Positions 44,325-52,350 of a stretch of 64,000 nt of DNA are shown here, piece by piece. Below the pieces are notes generated by a model. That model made no database searches, was not told the origin of the DNA, and worked only from the letters and a program-made list of their open reading frames with translations. Both the position numbers and the translations under genes were made by a program. This DNA is from JBFONV01 sp040779335 (lineage in GTDB: Bacteria > Pseudomonadota > Gammaproteobacteria > Enterobacterales > Alteromonadaceae). The stretch is taken from assembly GCA_040779335.1 (NCBI GenBank), contig JBFONV010000003.1, forward strand, positions 372,001-436,000, given 5' to 3'. Each line of letters opens with the position of its first letter. Position 1 is the first letter of the stretch.

Positions 44325-44415
44325 TGGCGGTGAGATAGAGATTTGAACTCTAGAAGGGCTACAAACCCTTGCCGGTTTTCAAGACCGGTGCTTTCGACCA
44401 CTCAGCCATCTCACC
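44325..44415 (-). tRNA. tRNA-Ser (anticodon TGA), copy 2
   Basis: Identical in sequence to the tRNA at 43939-44029, with encoded CCA. Its promoter should lie in the 150 bp before tag, on the minus strand. Confidence 0.96.
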
Positions 44416-44565
44416 AGATATTCAAAAGCAGTGATGCTTGAGAACGAGGCGAATATTAAAGCCTCGAAATTCCCTTGTAAAGCATTTATTCTATAAAAAA
44501 GTTTGATTGCTAAAATTTTCTACAATTTGGCTCGTTTTTATACGAAAAATAATAAAGGAATTGAA

Positions 44566-45162
44566 ATGAATGAAAAAAACGTCTCTCGGTGTCCTTGGTT
44601 AGATACTTCTAAGCCTGATTATGTTGATTATCATGATAATGAATGGGGTGTTCCTGTTTTTGATGATCACAAATTATTTGAATATTTAACCTTGGAGTCT
44701 GCGCAAGCAGGTTTGAGTTGGTACACCATTTTAAAAAGGCGTGAGGGTTACCGAGCCGCATTTTCTAATTTTGATGTGCAAAAAGTAGCAGCCTATAACC
44801 AGGAAAAAATTGAACAGCTGATGTTAAATGACGCCATTATACGCAATAGAGCTAAAATAAGTGCGGCGATTAATAATGCTCAACGATTTATAGAAATCCA
44901 AAACGAGTTTGGTAGTTTCAGTGAGTATATGTGGGGCTTTGTTGATCATAGAACTCTTGTCAATGATTGGCGACAACATAGTGACTACCCTGCCACTAGC
45001 TCAATATCAGATGCTTGGTGTAAAGATTTGAAAAAAAGAGGCTTTAAATTTGTCGGTTCAACAATATGTTATGCCCATATGCAGGCATGCGGAATGGTAA
45101 ATGATCATAGCCATGATTGTTACAGACGGAAACAAATTATTGATCAATTTCAGCAAAGTTAG
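44566..45162 (+). CDS. tag: DNA-3-methyladenine glycosylase I
   Basis: Base-excision repair enzyme that removes 3-methyladenine from DNA. 198 residues from the ATG at 44566, which AAAGGA precedes by about 7 bp. Landmarks are RCPWLDTSKPDYVDYHDNEWG with the zinc-binding Cys and His, then QAGLSWYTILKRREGYR, FKFVGSTICYAHMQACGMVN, and HSHDCYRR with the remaining zinc ligands. An in-frame upstream start at 44503 would add 21 residues unlike the family. Confidence 0.95.
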   Translation: MNEKNVSRCPWLDTSKPDYVDYHDNEWGVPVFDDHKLFEYLTLESAQAGLSWYTILKRREGYRAAFSNFDVQKVAAYNQEKIEQLMLNDAIIRNRAKISAAINNAQRFIEIQNEFGSFSEYMWGFVDHRTLVNDWRQHSDYPATSSISDAWCKDLKKRGFKFVGSTICYAHMQACGMVNDHSHDCYRRKQIIDQFQQS

Positions 45163-45312
45163 GCATAGTATTTTAAAAATGACCGTGTCATAATATGTCA
45201 TGAGATAAGATTTTGTTTTGCTCTTTTATGTTCACAGCAATAGAAAAAGTACTTGAACTTAAGCTAAACGACCTTATCTAATAAGTGTAATTAAATTCTT
45301 TAAGGAAGGTTT

Positions 45313-45981
45313 ATGCAATCTAACATCAGTTTAAACGCAGCTAGCCAAAGCTCTGCTATTGAAATTAACAAGGTGTTACGTAATACCTATATGTTATTGT
45401 CAATGACATTAGCATTCAGTGCTGTTACTGCGGGTATTTCAATGGCTATGGGATTATCTCATATGGCCGCACTTGTTATGACATTAGTCGCATTTGGTTT
45501 ATTGTTTGTAGTAAACAAACAGGCAGATAAAGCGAGCGGAATATTTTGGATTTTCGCATTTACTGGTTTAATGGGTGCTTCATTAGGACCAATGCTTAAC
45601 TATTACGCTGCTATGCCAAATGGTGGTTCGTTAATTTTTCAAGCACTAGGTGGTACAGCACTGATCTTTTTCGCTTTGTCGGGTTATGCGTTAACCACTA
45701 AAAAAGACTTCTCATTTATGGGGGGCTTTTTAATGGTTGGCTTAATTGTCGTATTGGTTGCCGGTATTGCCAATATCTTTTTCCAAGTACCAGCGTTATC
45801 AATGGCATTAAGTGCTGCGATTATAATGATCATGTCAGGTCTTATCTTGTTTGATACTAGTCGCATTATTAATGGTGGTGAAAGAAATTATATTCGTGCT
45901 ACCGTGTCTTTATATCTTAATGTGTATAACATTTTCACTAGCCTATTACATTTATTGGGTGCATTTAATAGTGATGATTAA
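45313..45981 (+). CDS. yccA: BAX inhibitor-1/YccA family membrane protein
   Basis: 222 residues with seven hydrophobic segments, the size of the Bax-inhibitor-1 family. Motifs include NTYMLLSMTLAFSAVTAG at the start, YALTTKKDFSFMGGFL, LILFDTSRIINGGERNYIRATVSLYLNVYNIF near the C-terminus (the BI-1 signature with its acidic residues). In E. coli YccA protects SecY from FtsH degradation. AAGGAAGG before the ATG is a strong ribosome-binding site. Followed by a terminator and the tus operon. Confidence 0.93.
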   Translation: MQSNISLNAASQSSAIEINKVLRNTYMLLSMTLAFSAVTAGISMAMGLSHMAALVMTLVAFGLLFVVNKQADKASGIFWIFAFTGLMGASLGPMLNYYAAMPNGGSLIFQALGGTALIFFALSGYALTTKKDFSFMGGFLMVGLIVVLVAGIANIFFQVPALSMALSAAIIMIMSGLILFDTSRIINGGERNYIRATVSLYLNVYNIFTSLLHLLGAFNSDD

Positions 45982-46006
45982 TAATCGATAACATTTCGTT
46001 TATAAT

Positions 46007-46034
46007 AAAAAGCCTCGCTCATGCGGGGCTTTTT
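46007..46034 (+). terminator. Intrinsic terminator after yccA
   Basis: A 12-bp stem (46007-46018 with 46023-46034, one wobble) with a TCAT loop and a T-run on the plus strand. Confidence 0.9.
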
Positions 46035-46063
46035 AATAGCTACTAATAATTAGGATTTGATCT

Positions 46064-46438
46064 GTGCAAAAACTCGCTGTTGTTGTAACCACACCTCCTT
46101 ACAGTAATTTAACGGCTACAGCGATAGAGTTCGTTGAAGCAGTCGTAAGCCAAAATATTCAAATTATCGGAATATTTTTTTACCAACAAGGCGTGCTTAA
46201 CGCAAGTAAAGTGTTATCAGTGCCAAGCGATGAGTTTCAGGCTATCACGCGCTGGGCTGAAATCAGTCAGCAACATCAAATTCCTTTGCACTTATGCATT
46301 ACAGCGGCAGAAAAACATGGTTTAAGCGATGAACTTGAAACGAGTAATTTATCAAATATTAGCGATAATTTTATTGTTTCAGGGCTGGGTGAATTAGTAG
46401 AGCATACCAACGCGGCTGATCGGGTGGTACAGTTATGA
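46064..46438 (+). CDS. tusD: Sulfurtransferase complex subunit TusD
   Basis: 124 residues from a GTG start. DsrE-like fold; the sulfur-accepting cysteine is in LHLCITAAEKHGL (near residue 78), as in E. coli TusD. Part of the relay that moves sulfur from TusA to TusE for the 2-thio group of tRNA wobble uridines. First gene of tusDCBE, overlapping tusC by 4 bp (ATGA). Confidence 0.93.
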   Translation: MQKLAVVVTTPPYSNLTATAIEFVEAVVSQNIQIIGIFFYQQGVLNASKVLSVPSDEFQAITRWAEISQQHQIPLHLCITAAEKHGLSDELETSNLSNISDNFIVSGLGELVEHTNAADRVVQL

Positions 46439-46797
46439 CCAGCAAAAATATTGCGATATTAAATACCAGTTCCCCCTACTCTAGTACTAACGCTAAAGAT
46501 GCATTAGATCTAGCAATGATTTTTGGTGCCTATGAACAAAATATTAATTTATTCTTTCAAGGCGAAGGCATTTGGCAACTCATTGACGGGCAATCACCTG
46601 AGCTAGTAAATACTAAAGATTTTTTAAAAACAATGTCTGCATTTGAGTTTTACGATATTGAAAATATCTACGCTTGTAGTCAATCCTTAAGTGAACGTGG
46701 TTTAGACGCAGGTTTTCATATCGATAATGTTATCGTTTTATCACCAGAGGCTTTTAGCGAAAAGCTTAAGTTAAATAACGTTATTTTTAAATTATAG
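46435..46797 (+). CDS. tusC: Sulfurtransferase complex subunit TusC
   Basis: 120 residues, starting in the ATGA overlap with tusD. IAILNTSSPYSSTNAKDALDLAMIFGAY and the FYDIENIYACSQSLSERGL segment are TusC-like. It forms the TusBCD hexamer but, unlike TusD, carries no established catalytic cysteine. Followed by tusB after 13 bp. Confidence 0.92.
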   Translation: MTSKNIAILNTSSPYSSTNAKDALDLAMIFGAYEQNINLFFQGEGIWQLIDGQSPELVNTKDFLKTMSAFEFYDIENIYACSQSLSERGLDAGFHIDNVIVLSPEAFSEKLKLNNVIFKL

Positions 46798-46810
46798 AGA
46801 GCGCTAGATA

Positions 46811-47104
46811 ATGTCAGTACTTCATCTGATCAGAACATCAAATTTTGCTACAAATGATTTATCCCTTTGCCTTAATCATTTATCAGCCGATGATAGCTTA
46901 ATTTTACTCGATGATGGATGCTACAACCTGCATCATCCTTTGCTTAATAGCGCAGTGGAAAAGATAACCCGTTCAAATATTTATATGTTAAGTCAACACG
47001 CAAGCGCGCGGGGCTTAAAACTAGATCAAGATATCGAGTTAATTTCAATGGCAGAGCTAGTACAATTAGTGCTATCAAATCAAACGGTGATCACATGGCA
47101 ATAA
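46811..47104 (+). CDS. tusB: Sulfurtransferase complex subunit TusB
   Basis: 97 residues. LHLIRTSNFATNDLSLCLNHL and DSLILLDDGCYN match TusB, the third subunit of the TusBCD complex. Overlaps the tusE start by 10 bp, so translation of the two is probably coupled. Confidence 0.9.
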   Translation: MSVLHLIRTSNFATNDLSLCLNHLSADDSLILLDDGCYNLHHPLLNSAVEKITRSNIYMLSQHASARGLKLDQDIELISMAELVQLVLSNQTVITWQ

Positions 47105-47433
47105 AAATTTCTCACAATGGTATTGAGATCGTATGTGATAAACACGGTTACTTAATCGATCACCTGCAATGGGATCGGGAACTTGCCGTTATTATTGCAA
47201 AAAATGATGGCATGGAACTAACCGATGCACACTGGGAAGTGATTAACTTTGTAAGGGATTTCTATTTGAAATATAACACTTCACCGGCAATAAGAGCATT
47301 AACTAAAGCGATGAAAGCTGAATTTGGTGAAGAAAAAGCCAATAGCAGATATCTATACAGATTGTTTTCAGAAGGACCTGCAAAGCAAGCAACAAAATAT
47401 GCTGGGCTGCCGAAACCGGCGCGCTGTATTTAA
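47095..47433 (+). CDS. tusE: TusE/DsrC-family sulfur carrier
   Basis: 112 residues. It receives sulfur from TusD and passes it to MnmA. Present are HGYLIDHLQWDRELA, AHWEVINFVRDFYLKYNTSPAIRALTKAM and the C-terminal arm GLPKPARCI with the penultimate conserved cysteine. Only this single C-terminal cysteine is seen, as in TusE rather than DsrC, which has two. Convergent with the small YjfB-like gene 4 bp away. Confidence 0.94.
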   Translation: MAIKISHNGIEIVCDKHGYLIDHLQWDRELAVIIAKNDGMELTDAHWEVINFVRDFYLKYNTSPAIRALTKAMKAEFGEEKANSRYLYRLFSEGPAKQATKYAGLPKPARCI

Positions 47434-47437
47434 TTAC

Positions 47438-47635
47438 TTATACGTGAATATTAATATTTATCCCTTTATTTACCTCGTTTGAGGCCTGTGTTGTAGCACC
47501 CGTCTGCTCTATTAATTGTATGGCCATTTGCCCTTCTATCTCCATTTGATTTTTTGCAACTAACGTCGTCTTTAAGGCAACGGAAGAGCGGATATCACTG
47601 GCATAAGGACTATAATCACTGGAAAGCTGCTGCAT
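47438..47635 (-). CDS. YjfB-like putative motility protein
   Basis: 65 residues from the ATG at 47635. Alternatives at 47650 and 47698 would lengthen it; GAGAG before 47635 favours the shorter one. The central helix VALKTTLVAKNQMEIEGQMAIQLIEQ resembles the YjfB/putative motility protein pattern (small alpha-helical proteins, A-x-x-V-L/L-K...Q-x-x-x-A-x-Q-L). Their function is poorly known. The low-complexity tail ends in alternating I and N. The assignment is tentative. Confidence 0.5.
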   Translation of the reverse strand: MQQLSSDYSPYASDIRSSVALKTTLVAKNQMEIEGQMAIQLIEQTGATTQASNEVNKGININIHV

Positions 47636-47702
47636 ATGACGATCTCTCATTATGGTGCATTTAAAATAGAAGTATATACTACTGCGGTAATTTTCCAATA
47701 AA

Positions 47703-47726
47703 ATAAGGCGCTTAGTAGCGCCTTAT
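47703..47726 (-). terminator. Terminator of gapB
   Basis: Perfect 10-bp stem (47703-47712 with 47717-47726), followed by TTTATT on the minus strand. It lies 27 bp past the gapB stop. Confidence 0.85.
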
Positions 47727-47752
47727 CAAGATAAACTCAGTAATGAGTGGTA

Positions 47753-49204
47753 TTAATTTAGAGGTAATGTTGGGACGTAGATGCCCGCCATTTCGTGCAT
47801 AACTCTAACAACCTGACAGCTATAACCAAACTCGTTATCATACCAAACGTAAAGTACAGCGCGATCGCCATCAACAATTGTCGCTTGTGAATCAACAACA
47901 CCCGCATAGCGTGAACCTACTAGATCGGTAGAAACAATTTCAGTTGAGGCAGTATAATCAACTTGATTTTGAAGTTTTGAATTTAGTGATATTTGACGTA
48001 AATAGTCATTTAACGCTTCTTTGTCTGTGGCTTCTTTTAGATTCAAGTTCATTATTGCCATTGAAACATTCGGTGTAGGAACACGGATAGCGTTACCTGT
48101 TAACAAACCTTTTAATTCTGGTAAGGCTTTAGCAACGGCTTTAGCTGCACCTGTAGTACTAATAACCATATTTAAAGGTGCGCTGCGACCACGACGAGGC
48201 GCTTTGTGATAATTATCAATCAAGTTTTGATCGTTAGTATATGAATGAACTGTTTCTACGTGACCGTTACGGATACCAAAGCGATCATTTAATGCTTTTA
48301 ATACTGGAGTAATAGCGTTAGTAGTACAACTTGCGGCGGATACAATTTTATCTTCCGCTAAAATCATATCCTCGTTTACTCCGTAAACGATATTCTTGAT
48401 ATCACCTTTTGCTGGCGCAGTTAATAGTACTTTTTCAACGCCTTTAGATTGCAAATGCTGACCTAAACCTTCTTCATCGCTCCAAACACCTGTGTTATCA
48501 ACCACTAAGGCGTTATTAATGCCGAACTTAGTATAATCGATGTCAGATGGTGAATTAGCATAAATAACTTGAATAAAAGCGCCATTTGCCTTGATCACGT
48601 TATTTTCTTTATCGATAGTAATGCTGCCGTTAAATGCACCATGTACTGAATCACGGCGAAGTAAACTGGCGCGTTTTTCTAGATCGTCTTCATTTTTACT
48701 CGGACGAATAACAATCGCACGTAAATTTAATTTAGAACTAGGACCTGCACGTTCAATTAACAAACGAGCCAACAAGCGACCAATACGTCCAAAGCCAAAC
48801 AAGACGACGTCTTTAGTTTCTGGTGAATCATCAGTTTTAACAATATCAGTTAATTCTTTTTCTAAATACTGCTCAATTGAAAAACCATTAGCACCGCCTT
48901 GAAACAAGTAACGGTATGCTAATTTACCTACATCAATACGCGCTGGAGCCAATGACATTTTGCTTAGAGCTTCAACAAACGGAAAGCTTTCTCTTAAACG
49001 CAATTTGCTATCTTCATGCAATGCCACTGATTTGTGTGCTTTGATGATATCTATTGCAGAAGCGTTTACTAAAGGACGACCATAAATAGAAACTTCAATA
49101 CCTTTATTTCTAAATAATTGTCCAATGATAGGTTGCATATTCTCAGCAAATGTTTGACGCTCTTGCCAGCTAGTTTGATATTGTTCCTCAATATGAGAAG
49201 TCAT
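47753..49204 (-). CDS. gapB: Long-form glyceraldehyde-3-phosphate dehydrogenase
   Basis: 483 residues, against about 335 for ordinary GAPDH. The N-terminal extension of about 125 residues (SWQERQTFAENMQPIIGQLF onward) precedes the NAD fold DVVLFGFGRIGRLLARLL. The catalytic SAASCTTNAITPVLKAL and the final WYDNEFGYSCQVVRVMHEMA are intact, so it should be active. This long GAPDH type occurs in marine gammaproteobacteria beside an ordinary GapA and may be gluconeogenic or NADP-linked. Coenzyme choice cannot be read here. Own terminator downstream. Confidence 0.85.
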   Translation of the reverse strand: MTSHIEEQYQTSWQERQTFAENMQPIIGQLFRNKGIEVSIYGRPLVNASAIDIIKAHKSVALHEDSKLRLRESFPFVEALSKMSLAPARIDVGKLAYRYLFQGGANGFSIEQYLEKELTDIVKTDDSPETKDVVLFGFGRIGRLLARLLIERAGPSSKLNLRAIVIRPSKNEDDLEKRASLLRRDSVHGAFNGSITIDKENNVIKANGAFIQVIYANSPSDIDYTKFGINNALVVDNTGVWSDEEGLGQHLQSKGVEKVLLTAPAKGDIKNIVYGVNEDMILAEDKIVSAASCTTNAITPVLKALNDRFGIRNGHVETVHSYTNDQNLIDNYHKAPRRGRSAPLNMVISTTGAAKAVAKALPELKGLLTGNAIRVPTPNVSMAIMNLNLKEATDKEALNDYLRQISLNSKLQNQVDYTASTEIVSTDLVGSRYAGVVDSQATIVDGDRAVLYVWYDNEFGYSCQVVRVMHEMAGIYVPTLPLN

Positions 49205-49371
49205 TAGATAAACCTTTTATTTCAGTCAATTGAACGATAGTCTATTATCATTATAATCAAAGATAGATTTAAGATAGTAGCTAATATCACGATGCGGCGC
49301 ATATTGTAATGCAAGCTGAAATGTTTCGCCACAAGTTACACCGCAATTTTTTTGATAAAAATGGAACATAA

Positions 49372-50169
49372 ATGAAATTAATTCCTTTTGCTTTGCTAAT
49401 TGCCACCCTCTCTGGATGTGATTCAGGCCCAAACCTCGCTGAACTATGTTCACAACACCCGAATATTTGTAATGAGTTTACCGAAGACAGTTGGTGCAAA
49501 AGAGAAAGAATCGCCGTAGGTTTTAAAAACCTTGCCGTACTGCAAGAGCCAGGAGATAAACATAAGTTTGACTTATTGGTAGCCTATGAAAATTACGCTA
49601 AATGTATGGATTTTGCGTCACAGATAGAACATATAAAATTAAAAGAAAAGCGTACATTTAGAATTGATAACGCCATTAAAGCAAAAAATAGAATACAGCA
49701 ACTTTCTGACGAAACCGTTAATACGGAAAATCCGGATCTACTTTTTTATCATTGGTCACGTTATTTGGATAAGGAAGCATTAGCAAAATTTCTTAAATTG
49801 GAAGGAACTGGAGCGCTGGAAACGCCTTTGGCACAGTTTAACTTAGCCACGTATTACACCAAGCGTGATCCGAAAAAAACATTGACGCTATTATTTCACG
49901 CCCTTGAATTATATAAACAAGATGATGATATAAATATTGAAATATTTAAATCAATCTCAACAATATTTGATGAGAGAAATGAACCGAAAAAAGCATACAT
50001 TTGGTTAAAGATGATCCAGTTGTATTCACCTGACGACGAGGAAACCAGCATTAAGGTTCGCGAGGAATATATCAAAACACATGCACTTGATAGCGCCTAT
50101 TTAGATAAAATTGCGGTGGTGACGTTAGACAATATAATTAATGGTAACTTTAAATCTCCGCGTATTTAG
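49372..50169 (+). CDS. DUF2989 domain lipoprotein
   Basis: 265 residues. The signal peptide ends TLSGCDSGPN, a lipobox with the cysteine near residue 16. The mature part has paired cysteines early (LCSQHPNICNEF, DSWCKRERIAVG) and a helical repeat region (YYTKRDPKKTLTLLFHALELY) that looks TPR/Sel1-like. This matches the DUF2989 family of Vibrio and Shewanella. The stop overlaps the convergent msrB stop by 4 bp. Function unknown. Confidence 0.75.
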   Translation: MKLIPFALLIATLSGCDSGPNLAELCSQHPNICNEFTEDSWCKRERIAVGFKNLAVLQEPGDKHKFDLLVAYENYAKCMDFASQIEHIKLKEKRTFRIDNAIKAKNRIQQLSDETVNTENPDLLFYHWSRYLDKEALAKFLKLEGTGALETPLAQFNLATYYTKRDPKKTLTLLFHALELYKQDDDINIEIFKSISTIFDERNEPKKAYIWLKMIQLYSPDDEETSIKVREEYIKTHALDSAYLDKIAVVTLDNIINGNFKSPRI

Positions 50170-50555
50170 AACTCGCTTTGTGCGCAGAAATTTAAGCTTA
50201 ACGAATTAACGCAATAGCGTTTTCCTGTCGGTTTGGGTCCATCATCAAACACATGTCCAAGGTGACTTTGACAATGCGCGCACTGAATTTCAGTGCGCAG
50301 CATATGATGAGAATGATCAGGTAAATAATTGACATTACCCGCAATAGCGGCTGAAAAGCTCGGCCAACCGCATCCGGCATTAAACTTGTGTTCTGAGTCA
50401 AACAACGGTTGTTCACAGCACGCACAATGATAGTGCCCTTGTTCCCAGTGATCATTATATTTGCCAGAAAACGGTTGCTCAGTAGCTGCCAAACGACAGA
50501 CGCGATAAGCATCCTCACTGAGTTTTTCTTTATATAAATCATCTGGGTTGTTCAT
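50166..50555 (-). CDS. msrB: Peptide methionine-R-sulfoxide reductase
   Basis: 129 residues from the ATG at 50555; a TTG at 50570 is a weaker alternative. Two zinc-binding CxxC pairs (HCACCEQPLF and QCAHCQSHLGHVF) frame the fold. GCGWPSF and the catalytic cysteine in KRYCVNSLSLNF identify MsrB. It reduces methionine-R-sulfoxide in oxidised proteins. It lies 23 bp after gnd on the same strand, so it may share the gnd transcript. Confidence 0.95.
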   Translation of the reverse strand: MNNPDDLYKEKLSEDAYRVCRLAATEQPFSGKYNDHWEQGHYHCACCEQPLFDSEHKFNAGCGWPSFSAAIAGNVNYLPDHSHHMLRTEIQCAHCQSHLGHVFDDGPKPTGKRYCVNSLSLNFCAQSEF

Positions 50556-50578
50556 AATCAAATTTCTCAATCTGTTAA

Positions 50579-52105
50579 TTATTCAATAACGGTCATCTTC
50601 TTATCTTTGGTAGCCCATTCAACATGATATTTTTTACCATTAAGTTTATCAGCACGCTCAAATGTATGTGCACCAAAATAGTCTCGTTGTGCTTGCAATA
50701 AATTAGCAGGTAAAACGGCACAACGCATAGAATCATAATAAGACAATGCAGAACTTAATGCCCCTGTTGGAATACCTAATAAGGTGGCATGGGCTACAGA
50801 CTTGCGCCAATTAAGTTGATTGTCATTTAACTGTTTTACAAAAAATTCATCCATCATAAGATTGTCTAAATTTTTGTTACGCTCAAAAGCATCAGTGATT
50901 GATTGTAAAAATACCGCACGAATAATACACCCTGCACGCCAAATTTTAGCAATACTCGCAAAGTTCAACTCCCAGCCGTGCTCTTTACCCGCGAGGGCCA
51001 TCAGCTGAAAACCTTGAGCGTAGATACATATTTTAGAGCAATATAACGCATCATGTAATTGATCAATAAAGCCTTGTTTATCTTCTTGTGAACTGACAAT
51101 TGGGTCTGGCCCGTGCAACTGGTGTGACGCATTCATTCTAAAGGTTTTAAATGACGACATAGAGCGTGCATAAACAGCTTGGGCAATAGTCGGCGCAGGG
51201 CACCCAACTTCTAAGCTACTCATCGCGGTCCAAAGTCCTGTGCCTTTTTGCCCTGCTTTGTCGAGAATAAGCTCAACAATCGACTGATTTTCGTCAATCT
51301 GATGTCTAAGTACTTCAACAGTTATTTCCATTAAATAGCTGTCTAACGGACCCTTATTCCACTGCTCAAAAATATCGGCAATCTCAGCGTCTGATAAAGT
51401 TAAACCTACTTTAAGAACATGATAAGCTTCGCAGATGATTTGCATGTCCGCATATTCAATACCGTTATGTACCATTTTTACATAATGCCCAGCGCCCGCT
51501 GGACCAATATATGCGGCGCAAGGTTCACCGTAATCACTCACATCTCCTGGCAAACTTCTTAGAATAGGTTTACCCGTGTTAGGATCAACCTTAGCCGAAA
51601 TAGCTTCCCAAATAGGCTTGATCCTAGACCACGCATAGGGCGCACCACTTGGCATTAATGAGGGACCAAATCTTGCCCCTACTTCACCGCCTGATACGGC
51701 AGATGAAAACAAAATAAAATTATTCTTATATTTTAACTCTCTGGCAACCGTATCCGTCCATAAACTGTTACCGGTATCAATCACAATATCATCGGGTTGA
51801 ATGCCCGCACCTATTAGGCTCTCACTAACTTGGTCTACAGGTGAACCAGCAGGGACAGAAAGCACAATTAAGTGAGGTGTTTTTAACTGAGCTAATAACT
51901 CCGTATATGAAGAGCAGGCATGAACTCGAGGCAAAGCATCTTTACGTTCCGCTTCATCTTGATTAATAACGTCTTTGACTTTTGCATTATCTAAATCAAA
52001 AGCCGCGATGCTAAAGCCATTGTCAGCGAGATTAAGGACCAAATTTTTTCCCATGACACCTAGCCCAATAAAGCCTATGTCACATAAAACGTTCTTTGAC
52101 GTCAT
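50579..52105 (-). CDS. gnd: 6-phosphogluconate dehydrogenase, decarboxylating
   Basis: Oxidises 6-phosphogluconate to ribulose-5-phosphate and CO2. 508 residues. NADP fold IGLGVMGKNLVLNLADNGFSI at the N-terminus, VSGGEVGARFGPSLMPSG and HYVKMVHNGIEYADMQ (substrate contacts and catalytic Lys), and a long helical C-terminal domain. It competes with Edd for the same substrate and lies close to the Entner-Doudoroff operon. A 245-bp gap separates it from divergent gapA. Confidence 0.94.
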   Translation of the reverse strand: MTSKNVLCDIGFIGLGVMGKNLVLNLADNGFSIAAFDLDNAKVKDVINQDEAERKDALPRVHACSSYTELLAQLKTPHLIVLSVPAGSPVDQVSESLIGAGIQPDDIVIDTGNSLWTDTVARELKYKNNFILFSSAVSGGEVGARFGPSLMPSGAPYAWSRIKPIWEAISAKVDPNTGKPILRSLPGDVSDYGEPCAAYIGPAGAGHYVKMVHNGIEYADMQIICEAYHVLKVGLTLSDAEIADIFEQWNKGPLDSYLMEITVEVLRHQIDENQSIVELILDKAGQKGTGLWTAMSSLEVGCPAPTIAQAVYARSMSSFKTFRMNASHQLHGPDPIVSSQEDKQGFIDQLHDALYCSKICIYAQGFQLMALAGKEHGWELNFASIAKIWRAGCIIRAVFLQSITDAFERNKNLDNLMMDEFFVKQLNDNQLNWRKSVAHATLLGIPTGALSSALSYYDSMRCAVLPANLLQAQRDYFGAHTFERADKLNGKKYHVEWATKDKKMTVIE

Positions 52106-52313
52106 ACAAAACCTTTATAACTATCTATAGGAGACCGCATTAGTGCAGCAAATTGGCGCTATTCTAGCACGCTAAATGATCCAAATCATACAAAATGAAC
52201 ATATACTTTGTGCAATGATAACGATTTTTTAGTAATCATACGTAATATTGAACGCTTAATTTAATATAAATTTGCATAACAACGATCTTTAACTTGAATT
52301 TTTTCTATTTTGG

Positions 52314-52328
52314 TGTAATTTTACTACA
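52314..52328. promoter_or_regulatory. HexR-like operator upstream of gapA
   Basis: TGTAATTTTACTACA, close to the TGTAATTAAATTACA palindrome known for HexR. It is identical to the site at 59229. It ends 22 bp before the gapA ATG and probably overlaps the promoter. A TTGAAT about 16 bp upstream may be the -35. Confidence 0.8.
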
Positions 52329-52350
52329 TTATTGTGTTTTGGGGATTGTC

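Larger units (their letters stand above)
44280..44416. repeat. 137-bp direct repeat, copy 2
   Basis: Second copy of the terminator/tRNA-Ser unit. See 43894-44030. Confidence 0.85.

Noticed and set aside
48591..48902. 103-codon ORF antisense to gapB, and other long antisense frames (e.g. 57001-57378, 35456-35779, 52500-52844)
   Set aside because: All lie wholly inside well-conserved genes on the other strand or in another frame, have no ribosome-binding site that I can see, and encode low-complexity, protein-unlike sequences.
50198..50542. 114-codon same-strand frame inside msrB
   Set aside because: Overlaps msrB in another frame; the msrB frame carries intact zinc and catalytic motifs.
52294..52350. 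N-terminal extension of gapA from an upstream start
   Set aside because: It would cover the HexR operator and precedes the conserved TIKVGINGFG start, which has its own ribosome-binding site.
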